Shown here piece by piece: positions 12,801 to 23,140 of a DNA stretch of 64,000 nucleotides. Each line of letters starts with the position of its first letter. Within the stretch, counting starts at the first letter, position 1. The notes beneath the pieces are model-generated. The model had not been told where the DNA came from, searched no databases, and saw only the letters and a list, made by a program, of their open reading frames with translations. A program made the position numbers and the translations under genes. Source of the stretch: Asterias rubens (taxonomy: Eukaryota; Echinodermata; Asteroidea; Forcipulatida; Asteriidae); NCBI RefSeq assembly GCF_902459465.1, contig NC_047082.1, positions 6,138,001-6,202,000 of the forward strand, written 5' to 3'.

Positions 12801-14138
12801 CTCAAATATTAAAATACTTCTTACCTGAAGCATTTTATTATGGATCTAAAAGCACACACATTTGTGCAACAAGGGTGTTTTTTCTTTCGTTATTGTCTTG
12901 TAACTTCGATGACCAATTGAGTCCAAATTTTCATTTTGTATGCATATGTTGGGATACACCAAGTGAGAATACTGGTATTTGACAACTACCAAATGTATCC
13001 AGTGACTTTAGGAAAGTAAGAATGGAGGGAAGGGTATCAGAGACTGTGGACGACCTAAACCGGACTGAAATTAATAACCACTATCTCAGGCTGAAAATAA
13101 AGTTATCTTTCTTCGTAAAAGTGATCGACATAATACAACATGTTGAGCATGCAGTGAAATCATACTTCAGTTGAGTGAATTGTGAATAATTGTAACTATG
13201 AGAGGTTTGATGTAACACCATGTGGGTAGTGTTGGTTCTAAAAAGACAGGTGTATAACGAATCAAAGTTTCGATCAGTGTGCTTTAATCGTCTCCAAGAC
13301 AAGATCAGAGTTGAGCCGAAACGTTGAGTCGCTATTAGCCAACGGTTATTTTCAGAACCGACACTCTCCATAAAGATATATTATTCACATGGTGTTACCT
13401 CAAACCTCTCTTACTTCTACCATGCCAAGTGTCAAATCCTTCCTACTATCATTGTATTTACAGGGGCAACCAGGAGTAAGGACATTGATCCCGTTTTGAG
13501 GTCACACTGTGTGGATGGCTTGTATTGCTTTCTACCTGAAGTTATCAAGAAACCTTTGCGATGTGGGGATGACAAGTTGGTATGTACTTCACCTTATTCC
13601 GTAATCATTTAATAGAAAGTATGACTGATGTGGTGATGCCGACGGTGCGAGCTTGTTTGCCGAATCTATTTCATGCATCACCTTCAGTACCATCGTATCC
13701 CTCTGGTGGTGGAAGCGAATTTTCAACAAAATTATCCAAAAAGCATTTTACCCTAACAGTGTGGATCATACTGTGAAGGCTAGTCTTTGACATTTACCAA
13801 TAGTGCACATTGCCTTTAATGTACAAAAGACGTGGTATTAATTTGAATGGTTATTCTGCAGTAAGCACAATGTGGTTCCGCTGTGCTACTTGTTCTGCCT
13901 ATGCAGGTGAAATTGGGCACAGTGCACCAATTTGGTATAATGTTGATGTTTTGTATTGTTATTATGCCATTAGATTGACAAGAAGGAAGACAAAGAAGAG
14001 ATGATGGTATTGGATGAGAAGACCGGTAACATGATCGGTACTGGTGATGTCACTATGGCAACGGAGGACGCCAGTGACGACACCAAAAAGGAAGATGCTT
14101 GTTATGAGAACCCATTACCTGTAAATCCAGTTGCTTAG
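899..14138 (+). CDS. slc5a8-like: Sodium-coupled monocarboxylate transporter (SLC5A8/12-like), copy 1, complete, 15 exons
   Basis: Predicted plasma-membrane Na+/solute symporter of the SLC5 family. Known SLC5A8/SLC5A12 members import lactate, pyruvate, short-chain fatty acids or nicotinate with Na+. Coding exons, all with AG/GT borders and compatible phases: 899-1249, 1635-1700, 2316-2367, 2760-2827, 3508-3662, 4119-4259, 5637-5772, 8119-8207, 8515-8627, 9110-9180, 9835-9921, 10993-11165, 11650-11750, 13464-13579, 13974-14138. They sum to 1884 nt, giving 627 aa, close to the 610-618 aa of the human proteins. The N-terminal block ([12 protein letters not shown], then [19 protein letters not shown], then [10 protein letters not shown]) is typical of this subfamily. 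Hydrophobic segments follow through exon 13. N481-F-T is a likely glycosylation site in an extracellular loop. The acidic tail (574-627) ends NPVA, so the C-terminal PDZ ligand of some vertebrate members is absent. Orthology to SLC5A8 versus SLC5A12 is unresolved, and substrate is inferred. Confidence 0.93.
1358..1375. repeat. poly-G run in intron 1
   Basis: Eighteen consecutive G, preceded by GGGG and followed by TAGGGGTGAGGGGGAGGG. Several closely spaced G-tracts on the sense strand of intron 1 make a strong G-quadruplex candidate. Confidence 0.85.
1891..1942 (+). repeat. 26-bp tandem duplication, intron 2
   Basis: Two adjacent, essentially identical copies of a 26-bp unit beginning TTCGAACATGGGTATTG. 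Confidence 0.85.
3060..3330 (+). mobile_element. tRNA-derived SINE, intron 4
   Basis: The sequence has a tRNA-like head with an A-box-like CTAGCGATTAGG and a B-box-like GTTCGAGTCCC. It is followed by the block CTTGTGTCCTTAAACAAG and ACACTTAATCACGATTGCTT. The same head-plus-body order appears on the minus strand near 60780-60925, so this is a dispersed SINE family. It lies in sense orientation in the first transporter gene. Confidence 0.65.
4311..4591 (+). mobile_element. TTAA-flanked MITE (family M1), internally deleted copy, intron 6
   Basis: The 5' terminus, AAAGACACTG followed by TACACTATTGGTAATTACTC, matches the family. The copy keeps the internal palindrome around TTTCGAGACCTCA and the block AGGGTGTTTTTCTTCC. 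It ends near GACAATTACTAATAG, short of the usual GTGTCC terminus. Confidence 0.7.
4986..5158 (+). repeat. 38-bp minisatellite, intron 6
   Basis: CTCTGTCA recurs at 4991, 5029, 5067, 5105 and 5143, giving an exact 38-bp period over about 4.5 units. The unit has a CTCTCTCCTCTGTCA part and a TTTTGTATTTGCTCACCA part. Open frames through it are an artefact of the repeat. Confidence 0.9.
5283..5525 (+). mobile_element. M1 MITE fragment, intron 6
   Basis: Truncated family member starting at GTGAGAAACGGCTCCCTCT and ending GACAATTAGTGTACATTGCC. The 5' terminus is missing and the middle is diverged. Confidence 0.6.
5973..6556 (+). repeat. 21-bp minisatellite with 231-bp higher-order repeat, intron 7
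   Basis: About 28 units of 21 bp, consensus GAACGGATTACTAAACCGTT with variants. Eleven consecutive units (231 bp) are then repeated almost perfectly. Because 21 is divisible by three, it reads as a 240-aa open frame of NGLLIRS-type heptads on the plus strand and stays partly open on the minus strand. It lies between exons 7 and 8 of the transporter gene, so it is treated as non-coding. Confidence 0.92.
6690..7221. repeat. 532-bp near-perfect palindrome (foldback), intron 7
   Basis: Left arm 6690-6950 and right arm 6964-7221 are reverse complements, separated by a 13-bp loop. The main difference between the arms is the length of one G/C homopolymer. The outer ends contain GACGTTTCGACCCTAGCAGA and its complement, a motif of the kind found in Penelope-type termini. 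Open frames on both strands in the arms are mirror artefacts. Confidence 0.92.
7591..7981 (+). mobile_element. M1 MITE copy, intron 7
   Basis: Near full-length, diverged at the 5' end (GTACACGTTTGGTAGTTATT). It includes CTCCCTCTGAAGTAACGTA, an AAGGGTGTTTTTTCTTTC block, and the terminus GTGTCCAGTGTCTTTAA. Confidence 0.75.
9350..9729 (-). mobile_element. M1 MITE copy, intron 10
   Basis: Reverse-oriented, diverged copy. It opens with ACCAGTATTCTCACTCGGTG, includes GAGGGAGCCGTTTCTCACAA, and ends CAACAGTGTCTTTAA. Confidence 0.7.
10220..10860 (+). repeat. Two diverged direct repeats in intron 11
   Basis: Blocks near 10250-10385 and 10690-10845 share the order CTTGC-AAA, a run around CATTT, GGGCCTCAGAA / GGGTCTCAGAA, TTTCCTTTC, then GGGGCCAACATT or similar. 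They look like an old duplication or two copies of an unrecognised repeat. No coding potential is seen. Confidence 0.4.
11331..11376 (+). repeat. 22-bp tandem duplication, intron 12
   Basis: The unit CTTATCATTACGTTCACAAC occurs twice in succession with a 22-bp period. Confidence 0.85.
11838..12545 (+). pseudogene. Non-LTR reverse-transcriptase relic (LINE 3' part), intron 13
   Basis: Translation gives [20 protein letters not shown], which contains the YADD catalytic motif of reverse transcriptases. The typical downstream thumb region follows: [15 protein letters not shown], then in another frame [12 protein letters not shown], then [20 protein letters not shown]. Stops and frame changes break it, so it is inactive. 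The upstream fingers/palm and the endonuclease are missing. It is in the same orientation as the host gene. Confidence 0.8.
12677..13011 (+). mobile_element. M1 MITE copy, intron 13
   Basis: It begins AAAGGCACTGGACACTATTG after TTAA (12673-12676) and ends ATGTATCCAGTGACTTTA. The internal M1 blocks are recognisable, but the central palindrome has decayed. Confidence 0.75.
13190..13375. mobile_element. Penelope-like terminal repeat fragment (tentative), intron 13
   Basis: Shares the TTTCGATCAGTGTGCTTTAA and ATCGTCT order, an ACACCATGTG block and a GTTCTGAAAA-like block (here on the opposite strand) with 53700-53870. These blocks recall Penelope-like element termini; the assignment is from memory and tentative. 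Confidence 0.35.
13766..13819 (+). mobile_element. M1 MITE 3'-terminal fragment, intron 14
   Basis: Only the terminal GTGAAGGCTAGTCTTTGACA and ATTTACCAATAGTGCACATT, followed by GCCTTTAA, remain. Confidence 0.6.
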
Positions 14139-14390
14139 GAATACAGTCGCGTGTGTCATTCAGTCATTCAAAGGTAGCTTTAAACTACAGAAAGTTGTGG
14201 GAAATCGTATTGATTTGGGGTACAAAGCTTTATCGCTTAATTTTCAAGCCTAAAGCCGTGTTCGCATTGGACATACAGTTGTCGGGAGGCCAACCAACAT
14301 CTAATAAGAACGTGTTTTTAGTAAACATTAGCATAATGAGCTCCGCCCTAAATTTGTGCATTTAACAAAACCACAGAGGCGCTAATTATT

Positions 14391-14641
14391 GGGTGCGTTC
14401 GATTATAGCTTCCCCTGATCGACCCTGATCTGCCCCGGTACGCTCGAATAGCTTTGATGTCATTCCAGGGGCTCTGCACCCGGGTTAGCCCCAAGTGTCA
14501 TGCTTATGGAACGGGTCGCTTTGGGCTGGCCCGAGGTACATGACGTCACCACGAGAGGTTGAGTGACTGTTCGACTAGCTCTTGTCAGGGGCTCACCGGG
14601 TGATTATGGTCGACCCGGGGTCGCTAATCGAACGCACTCAA
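14391..14641. mobile_element. ~250-bp TIR element downstream of SLC5 copy 1
   Basis: The ends GGGTGCGTTCGATTA and TAATCGAACGCACTC are inverted. Inside are GC-rich blocks such as TCGACCCGGGGTCG and TGGGCTGGCCCGAGG, so the element is largely self-complementary. Its termini resemble those of the element at 56908-57646. Confidence 0.6.
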
Positions 14642-14765
14642 AAAGTACCCAACATAGTACAATGTACACAATGGAGCACCTTAATCAAGGGTATGTACAT
14701 AGCCTAAACTTTAGTTTCATGTAGTAGTTGGTAGTTTAACTACACACACAAAAACAATGTCGTAA

Positions 14766-14771
14766 AATAAA
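14766..14771 (+). terminator. Candidate poly(A) signal AATAAA of SLC5 copy 1
   Basis: First canonical AATAAA noticed after the stop codon at 14138, about 630 bp downstream, with a TIR element in between. Use is not proven. Confidence 0.35.
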
Positions 14772-15135
14772 GCAAATAATTAAGTATAAACATATCCAAT
14801 TTCCCCTTTTGAAGAAACACATTTAAATCATGTTACCCTCATTGTTTACTCAGTGGAAGTATTATGTATGCAAACTAGTACCAATGCACAGTAGATATCA
14901 CGCTGAAAAGGGGGAAAACAAGCACAAAACGGCCAACCCTTCATTGTTTTGGTGATGTAACCAGAAACTCATGTGTTACCCCTGTGTTTCATATGAACTG
15001 ATACTGCTCTATGTCTTCTGGTGAAAATTTAAGTATTGCCCAGTCTTGTTGTTCTTTTTCTTCAGTCAATATGCCTCTTATTGTCCTAAGATTGCACCAC
15101 AGAGCATCTAGATTGCAAACAATTCCTGTGCTTAT

Positions 15136-15406
15136 AAAGGCAGTGGACACTATTGGTAATAACTCAAAATTATTATTAGCATGAAACCTTACTTGGTTCA
15201 TGTAGCAAGCAATTGGAAGCTGTTGAAAGTATAAAACATTGTGACAAACGGCTGCCTCTGAAGTAACTTAGTTTTCGAAAAAAGGTAATTTTCCACGAAT
15301 TTGATATCGAGACCTCAGAATTAGATTTTGAGGTCTCGAAATCAAGCACATGAAAGCACACAACTTCGTGTGGCAAGGGTGTTTGTTTTTCCTTTCATTA
15401 TTATGC
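15136..15406 (+). mobile_element. M1 MITE, 3'-truncated at an AAT microsatellite
   Basis: It begins AAAGGCAGTGGACACTATTG and carries the internal palindrome arms CGAGACCTCA and TGAGGTCTCG. It stops at CTTTCATTATTATG, where an AAT run (15408-15450) begins. Confidence 0.75.
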
Positions 15407-15407
15407 A

Positions 15408-15450
15408 TAATAATAATAATAATAATAAGAATAATAAGAATAATAAGAAT
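15408..15450 (+). repeat. (AAT)n microsatellite
   Basis: AAT repeats with AAG interruptions directly precede an ACTAGACAT end of a family A element. Confidence 0.85.
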
Positions 15451-15451
15451 A

Positions 15452-16030
15452 ACTAGACATTAGGTGTTTGTGAACAAACACAAAGCTGTTCCGTGTTCTT
15501 TTGCTTTGATTATGTGTTAACATTACCAAGGAGTCTATAACTGAAAAAAAGTTTGAAAAATACTGTACAGTGTCTTGAGTTACGGTGCCACTTCATAGGG
15601 TCACGGTAACCTAAGGCTAATCTCTAACGCCCAAGGAGTCTGTAACTGAAAAAAGTTAGAAAATCGGTTGTGTAGTTCTTGAGATATGGTGCCACTTCTG
15701 GTTGACCCGGAAGTAGAGGTCAACTTGGGGTCATGGATTTTCAAAGTTGATTTTTAATGCCTTAGGATAAAACTGAACAAACAGGATTGAACATCGGTTG
15801 TATAGTACTTGGCGTATGGTCCCACTTCCGGTTCACCCGGACGTAGAGGCCAACATGGGGTCACGAGTTTTCACAGTAAATATTAATGTCAAGGAGTCTG
15901 TAAGTGAAAACAATTTGAAAATCGGTTGAGTAGTTCTTGAGATATGATCCCACTTCCGGTTGACCCGGAAGTAGAGGTCAAATTGAGGTCACGGTTTTTC
16001 CAAAATTTTCTCCTATCCCCTATCTTATAA
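15452..16030 (+). mobile_element. Family A composite element, copy A1 (5' end plus degenerate ~124-bp core)
   Basis: It starts ACTAGACATTAGGTGTTTGT, which includes a small GTGTTTGT/ACAAACAC hairpin, followed by AGCTGTTCCG (15484-15493). About three degenerate core units follow, each with CTTCCGG-TTGAC-CCGGAAG and a GAGGTCAA segment. It lacks the 3' hairpin and runs into a different hairpin minisatellite. The architecture is explained at copy A3 (23425-25218). Confidence 0.6.
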
Positions 16031-16037
16031 CTACAAA

Positions 16038-16330
16038 CAGTCGACATTCTTAAAGAAGAATGTCGTCTTCCTGTGATAATTTATCTCGGTATGTCGACAT
16101 CCTAAACGTCAGTTGTCATCTTCCTGTGATAATTTATCTCGGGAAGTCGACATTCTAAAAGAAGAATGTCGTCTTCCTGTGATAATTTATCTCGGAATGT
16201 CAATATCCCATAAGTAGGATGTCGTCTTGCTGTGATAATTTATCTCGGGAAGTCGACATCCTAAAATTAGGATGTCATCTTCCTGTGATAATTTATCTCG
16301 GGAAGTCGACATCCCGAAAGTAGGATTTCT
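16038..16330 (+). repeat. ~60-bp hairpin minisatellite, five units
   Basis: Five units, each with a GTCGACATTCT-AGAATGTCG-type inverted repeat and the conserved spacer CCTGTGATAATTTATCTCGG. The paired arms vary together in several units: ATTCT pairs with AGAAT, and ATCCT pairs with AGGAT. Confidence 0.85.
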
Positions 16331-17049
16331 TTTGTTGAAAGGATTTTACTTGTATACGTTTTGTTAACTAGTATTACATTTCCAACAATATTTCTAATAT
16401 TCATGGTCATAAACTACGTTAAACTAAAATAATGGACGAAACAAAATGTCCCACGTAAAACTCCATAAGGTTTGGAACATAATGGTCCCGCAAGTTCAAA
16501 TACGCGCGAGACTTGCTTAGTCTACACAGAAGGTAATAAATAATTTATTACAAGCAAATGCAATCGTACAATAATAGAAAACAAAAACTAAAACTCAATG
16601 CAAAACACATGTAGGGGATGGAGGGGCCCATAAAAAGCAAACCTTAACGAGTACGGACCCCCTCCCCCTTTTTTCTAACGAAGAAAGCAATGTAAGCAAT
16701 TCTATTTAGTGGGTGTAATCTTATGTAGCGGCAAAACAATTCAAAATTACAGGAAGAACAAACACAAAAACAGTTAGCGTAAAATAAAACTTAACCATAT
16801 ATTTAAATGAAACAGATAAACAAATTACCCAAAATAAATACTAGAGAAATTGGGCCCCACAACTCTTGCTGGGAAAAAAACCATGTCGAAATATACCATT
16901 GTTATCCATTAGAGACGTTTTGTAGTCACCTTGGTTGGGGAGCGAGGGATCTAGCAAAAACACACGAAAATCCCATGGCTGGGACATCAGTTTATACACC
17001 AGACAAATATATTATATGGATATTCTTTTGAATATTTTATTTTGTGCAT
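16331..17049. other. Gene-free stretch, nothing recognised
   Basis: AT-rich sequence with no convincing exon, RNA gene or repeat. Short open frames here have no recognisable similarity. Confidence 0.5.
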
Positions 17050-17497
17050 TTGGTCCGTGATTCATGGTCTGTTGAATATAAGTGGGCTGTTGTATCGACA
17101 ACAGACTTTTATCCTTCTGATCACCATCAGCCCCATGTATAATAAACTTCAACGGCTGACGATTGCACTTTTGGTATTGTCATTGTTAAACTCCGGTTCC
17201 ATTGTGTGCTGTCTGTTACCCTCCACGCATAGATTTTCTTGTGAATAGTAGCTGTGTATGATTCATGGTTCGCTGAATAATGTGGCGATAACAAACTTTT
17301 ATCCTTTTGATCACCATCAGCCCCATGTATAATAAACTTCAACGGCTGACGATTGCACGTTTGGTATTGTCATTGTTAAACTCCGGTTCCATTGTGTGCT
17401 GTCTGTTACCCTCCACACAGATTTTCTTGGTAATAGTAGCTGTGTATGATTCATGGTTCGCTGAATAATGTGGCAATAACAAACTTTTATCATTTTG
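17050..17497 (+). repeat. ~187-bp tandem repeat, about 2.3 copies
   Basis: The ACTTTTATCC / TGATCACCATCAGCCCCATG block recurs from ~17106 to ~17293 with only a few differences. Partial units flank both sides, the last starting near 17481. Confidence 0.88.
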
Positions 17498-17869
17498 AAC
17501 TGAATGCTTGATTTATTATCTAGAGGTAAATGCTTGAGGCCAGTAAGAGTATTGTGCACGTACACCATGTAGTTTTTGTTGGAAACCGTTTGCTAACAGC
17601 CATTTATGTTACCCTTTGAAATAAAATCAGAAAATTTCCAAGTTTGCTTGTTGCATAAAATTAAGTTGAAGATGATGCCTGAATTGATTTTTACAATCAG
17701 AGTTGGACTCTAGACTGACGTGTTGGACTCCTTGAACACTCCAAGTGGTTCAATAGGTAGTGCAATTCCAATACTTATGCTGATGTTCTCATGATGTCAG
17801 CATCAACAGGAAGTTCCAACAACTTGTACAATTAAATATGCAAATATGGGTCACGTGTTAATTAATTAC

Positions 17870-18832
17870 GATTTTTTTAGTTTTGGGGGATAAAAAAAGT
17901 ATCAACCCCGTGGGCAGATCCGAACTCGCACATGCTAGTGTTGAAAGCGCGACTGTTAACCACTAGGCTATGAGGCCAAGGGAAGGCTTTACATGTATAT
18001 ATATCAACAAAGGGGATTATGATCCGGCGAAATAATTCTCGTGTCAAGATTTTGCGAACATTATCACTAAATATGAACTGCTAACGCCTTTAACTATTAA
18101 GTAGGGTTGAAATGTAGTATTAGATGCCTTTAGGGTTTTTTTACGAGGACGTCGTCGTCGTCAAAAACCCCTATTCAATTACGCACGTTTGTCCACGGAG
18201 GACGCCACCTCTGAGTCTAAATTTGACATTTTTTCACTCATTTCTCAAAAACTACAACACCACAGCAAGTAATATTTTAAGAGAAGCTTTCAACTGTCAT
18301 TATCTTCAAACTGTTGAAGTTTAGTGTAATTCTGTGGACACCATGGTATGTCGTCGTCGTCAAAAACCCCTATTTATGTACGCACGTTCGTTAAACGAAA
18401 ACCCTAAGCCTTCGTGTACAAAGCATATTAGTCCAGAACTCGGTTAGGAAACGAAGAAACAGAGACTGCGCTGTGGTCCAGAACGTATGTAGAAAAACAA
18501 GAAAAGGAGACTTGAGTAGACTCCTCTCAAGAAGTCACAACTCACGATAGGTACATACTGAATTGCATTTACCATAGAGAATGTTTAACAATAACATGGA
18601 AGCGACCGCATCCAGTTTTATTCAAATGCGTAGACTCATCTCAAGAAGTCACAACTCATGATAGGTACATACTGTATGGCATTTACCAAAGAGAATATTT
18701 AACAATAACATGGAGCGACTGCATCCAGTTATATTCAAATGAAGATTACGTGGTTAATTAATTAAAATTTTAATTTTTTTTACATTTAGAGTAAAGCTTA
18801 TGTCCTAAGCTACAATTTGGTATAATAAACTC
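17870..18832 (+). repeat. Giant inverted repeat, left arm
   Basis: Reverse complement of 21402-22345. The arm holds a tRNA-like segment, a GTCGTCGTCGTCAAAAACCC segment at 18145, and two ~114-bp tandem units around TCAAGAAGTCACAACTCA. It ends at AATTTGGTATAATAA. Similarity to the right arm looks above 90% by eye, with small indels. Confidence 0.85.
17925..17985 (-). other. tRNA-like (SINE head) segment in inverted repeat
   Basis: Read on the minus strand it gives CCTCATAGCCTAGTGGTTAA, then CAGTCGCGCTTTCAAC, then GAGTTCGGATC, which are A-box- and B-box-like. It is repeated on the plus strand at about 22255-22310 and, truncated, at 23098-23140. It is part of a repeat and not a functional tRNA gene. 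Confidence 0.5.
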
Positions 18833-18918
18833 ACTCTTTCGTATTATGGTTTAGGAGATTAGGCTTAAAGAAAACACATGTACAAATGCAATGGGGTTTT
18901 TGCGAGAAACAAAGAATA

Positions 18919-20110
18919 ACTAGACATTAGGTGTTTGTGAACAAACACAAAGCTGTTCCGTGTTCTTTTGCTCGGATTATGTGCTAAAATTACCAAGGAG
19001 TCTATAACTGAAAAAAAGTTTGAAAATGTTTAACAGTGTCTTGAGTTATGGTGCCACTTCTGGTTAACCCGGAAGTAGAGGTCGACATGGGGTCACGGTA
19101 ACCTAAGGCTAATCTCCAATGCCCAAGGAGTCTCTAATTTAAATTAATAATCGATATTGTCCCACATCCGGTTGACCCGGAAGTAGAGGTCAACTTGAGG
19201 TCACGGTTTTTCAAAGTATATTTTCAACGCCTAAGGGGTCTAAAACTGAAAAAAGTTTGAAAATCGGTTGTATAGTACTTGAGATATGGTCATACTTCCG
19301 GTTGACCCGAAAGTAGAGGTCAACTTGAGGTCACGGTTTTTCAAAATTAATCTCCAATCCCCAAGGAGTCTATAACTACAAACAGTCTAAAAGTCGGCCG
19401 TGTACTTCTTGAGATGTGGTCCCACTTCCGGTTGACCCGGAAGTAGAGGTCAACTTGAGGTCACGTTTTTCAAATTAATCTCCAATCCCCAAGGCGTCTT
19501 TAACTACAAACAGAGTAAGAATCGGCCCTGTACTTGTTGAGATATTGTGCTACAAAGATTTTCCAATTAAATATGCAAATGAGGGTCACGTGGTTAACTA
19601 ATTTAGAATTTAAAAAACACATTTTAAGTAAAGCTTATGTTCTAAGCTTCAATTTGGTATAATAAACGCATTCTTTCGTATTATAGTTTGGGAGATAAGG
19701 CTTAAACAAAAAACGTTTACAAACTATGCTTTGGTTTTCTTCCATTAAATATTTTTACTGGTCAATAGAGGGCGGTATGTAAGATGAGTGGTCTTACTAT
19801 CAACATCTCCTTTTTTCTAGTCAAATGTTCAGTTTAAAAACAGGTTAAAAATTGGCCCGGTACTTCTTGAGATATGGTGTTACAAAGATTTCCCAATTAA
19901 ATATGCAAATGAGGGTCACGTGGTTAATTAATCAAGAATTTAAAAACAAAATTACATGAGGAATTAAGCTTAGGTCCTAGTCTTTACTTTGATATATGAT
20001 ATAACTCTTTTCAAGTTATGGTTTAGGAGAATAGGCTGAAACAAAAAGCGTTTACAAATTTGCTATTGTTGTCTTCCATTAAATATTGTTTACTGTCACT
20101 AGAGTGCGGT
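18919..20110 (+). mobile_element. Family A composite element, copy A2 (5' end, ~4 core units, 3' segments)
   Basis: It begins ACTAGACATTAGGTGTTTGT directly after AATA. Core units lie at 19040-19560, three of them with the exact motif AGGTCAACTTGAGGTCA. The post-core segment (AAATATGCAAATGAGGGTCA, then CGTGG and TTAATTAA) follows and is itself duplicated at about 19830-20110. No 3' hairpin is present. The element lies in the loop of the giant inverted repeat. Confidence 0.65.
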
Positions 20111-20862
20111 ATGTAATATGAGTGGTCTGTATACTAGAGGAGATGTTATTACTAGTCAAATGTTCAGTTGAAATGTTTATCTAAATAAGTTCAGTTAAAA
20201 AGTTTAATAAATGTAAATAAAACTAATATTTGACTCAGGATTGTTTGATTTGTTGGTTTCTTGAGTTTAATGCAGTAATTCAAGAGTCCAATGTCATGTC
20301 ACAAAAAACTACATTAAGGATAAAATCCTTGTATTTGGTCAGTGGTTTGATGTTAGATTTAGCACGAGGGGATTTTGCTTAACTCTTAACGGTCACCAAA
20401 CACCAAACTCTGCGCTTACGATCACCGGTTTCTGCTTACTGTGCAAGCACGGAATACAAAGTGCGAGCTTGGAAGCACACAAACAAAATAAATCCCTGCT
20501 TAGTAGTCTATTTCGCTTGACGTAAGCGCAGAAAACACTGCTTCTGCTTAGCACTGAATATTTGATTCGCACAGGATTTTTCAGTATGCAAGTTCCCATC
20601 ATGATAGGCCTAGGTGACTAGTGAAATTTACTACTCGACTAGTAGTCGCACCTCAAACCCAACTACGACACTTGTCGAGATAAATTACGGATTCTCAAGA
20701 TGTGTGCCGCAATGTGCTGCAAGCGCAACATTAATTATGTTGCGATTAGTAGTAAGCAACACAACTGTTTCACCAAACAGGTAGTCGGGACTAGTTTTGT
20801 AGTCAACGTGTGGGCATGATTATAATGGAGTAGAGAAAAACAGTAGTCGCGACTCAAATAAT
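20111..20862. other. Gene-free spacer in the inverted-repeat loop
   Basis: No gene was found. At 20390-20600 there is a block rich in GCTTA and CTGCTTA words, probably an unrecognised dispersed repeat. Around 20610-20860, several ACTAGT and TAGTCGCGACT words in both orientations flank the foldback element that follows. Confidence 0.4.
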
Positions 20863-21329
20863 AGAGAGGTTTCGCAAGTGTACAGATAAACATACAGATA
20901 CCGATACGTCGACACTTTGTGTGTTCAAGTGACGCGTATCCGCGACTAATGTGTTTTGCATATACGTTCGTACAGGATACGGGAGCTTATACACGTCGTA
21001 GATAAATGGATACTGTTTTGCAGGTTTTTAGTTGTATTTTTGTCCTCGATCAAAGATATTTCCCACGGAATAGCTTTCACATCGTGCTTGATATAGATAT
21101 AATTTGTTTAGTTATTTGCAAGCAAAAAGATGAGAAAATGTAGTGTATAAAACACGGGGTCTCTAATCGGTCATACATATGTCAGAAAAACACTCATGAT
21201 GAATGCGAGCGACTCAAGTGAAACATACCTATAGTTTGCAAAACAAAATTCAACACATGGCTGATGTGAACGGTTACGGTTATCATATCCGTGTCTGTAT
21301 CTGTATCCGCACGCTTGCGAAACCTCTCT
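20863..21329. mobile_element. ~470-bp TIR element in inverted-repeat loop
   Basis: The termini AGAGAGGTTTCGCAAG and CTTGCGAAACCTCTCT are exactly inverted, and AATAAT flanks both sides as a possible duplication. Subterminal CAGATAC-like words also recur in both orientations. Single-arm relatives lie at 27491 and 32607 inside family B. Confidence 0.75.
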
Positions 21330-21401
21330 AATAATTTGTAGTCGCGACTTTAACACTTAAGCACACTAGTCGCCCCGACCTACTTTTGCACAACTAATTA
21401 T

Positions 21402-22345
21402 TATACCAAATTGTAGCTTAGGACATAAGCTTTACTCTAAATGTAAACAAAAATTAAAATTTTAATTAATTAACCACGTAATCTTCATTTGAATATAACT
21501 GGATGCAGTCGCTCCATGTTATTGTTAAATATTCTCTTTGGTAAATGCCATACAGTATGTACCTATCATGAGTTGTGACTTCTTGAGATGAGTCTACGCA
21601 TTTGAATAAAACTGGATGCAGTCGCTTCCATGTTATTGTTAAACATTCTCTATGGTAAATGCAATTCAGTATGTACCTATCGTGAGTTGTGACTTCTTGA
21701 GAGGAGTCTACTCAAGTCTCCTTTTCTTGTTTTTCTACTTACGTTCTGGACCACAGCGAAGTGTCTTTTTATTCGTTTCCTAACCGAGTTCTGGACCAAT
21801 ATACTTTGCACACGAATTTGCAGGGTTTTCGTTTAACGAACGTGCGTACATAAATAGGGGTTTTTGACGACGACGACATACCATGGTGTCCACAGAATTA
21901 CACTAAACTTCAACAGTTTGAAGATAATGACAGTTGAAAGCTTCTCTTAAAATATTACTTGCTGTGGTGTTGTAGTTTTTGAGAAATGAGTGAAAATATG
22001 TCAAATTTAGACTCAGAGGTGGCGTCCTCCGTTGACAAACGTGCGTAATTGAATAGGGGTTTTTGACGACGACGACGTCCTCGTAAAAACCCCTAAAGGC
22101 ATCTAATACTACATTTCAACCCTACTTAATAGTTAAAGGCGTTAGCAGTTCATATTTAGTGACAATGCTCGCAAAATCATGACACGAGAATTATTTCGCC
22201 GGATCATAATCCCCTTTGTTGATATATATACATGTAAACCCTCGATGTATGCATTGGCCCTCATAGCCTAGTGGTTAACAGTCGCGCTTTCAACACTAAC
22301 ATGTGCGAATAATTTTTGTTTTATCCCCCAAAACTAAAAAAAATA
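21402..22345 (-). repeat. Giant inverted repeat, right arm
   Basis: Inverted counterpart of 17870-18832, running from TTATACCAAATTGTAGCTTA to TTTTATCCCCCAAAACTAAA. Confidence 0.85.
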
Positions 22346-22404
22346 TTTCTTACCTTTATATCGATAGTGTTGCCTTTTCTTTTTCTCAATTGTTAGCCCA
22401 ACAT

Positions 22405-23140
22405 GTAAATGCCATACCTATCATGAGTTGTGACTTCTTGAGATGAGTCTACGCATTTGAATATAACTGGATGCAGTCGCTTCCATGTTATTGTTAAACA
22501 TTCTCTATGGTAAATGCAATTCAGTATGTACCTATCATGAGTTGTGACTTCTTGAGAGGAGTCTACTCAAGTCTCCTTTTCTTGTTTTTCTACTTACGTT
22601 CTGGACCACAGCAAAGTGTCTTTTTATTCGTTTCCTAACCGAATTCTGGACCAATATACTTTGCACACGAATGTGTAGGGTTTTCGTTTAACGAACGTGC
22701 GTACATAAATAGGGGTTTTTGACGACGACGACATACCATGGTGTCCACAGAATTACACTAAACTTCAACAGTTTGAAGATAATGACAGTTGAAAGCTTCC
22801 CTTAAAATATTACTTGCTGTGGTGTTGTAGTTTTTGAGAAATGAGGGAAAAAATGTCAAATTTAGACTCAGAGGTGGCGTCCTCCGTGGACGAACGTGCG
22901 TAATTGAATAGGGGTTTTTGACGACGACGACGTCCTCGTAAAAAAAACCTTAAGGCATCTAATACTACATTTCAACCCTACTTAATAGTTAAAGGCGTTA
23001 GCAGTTCATATTTAGTGATAATGTTCGCAAAATCTTGACACGAGAATTATTTCGCCTGATCATAATCCCCTTTGTTGATATATATACATGTAAAGCCTTC
23101 CCTTGGCCTCATAGCCTAGTGGTTAACAGTCGCGCTTTCA
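22405..23140 (-). repeat. Third partial copy of the inverted-repeat arm
   Basis: Direct repeat of the right arm, running from ATGCCATACCTATCATGAGT to the tRNA-like segment. It is followed at 23141-23400 by a short piece in the opposite orientation, so the locus has the order arm, loop, inverted arm, inverted arm, short forward piece. Confidence 0.8.
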
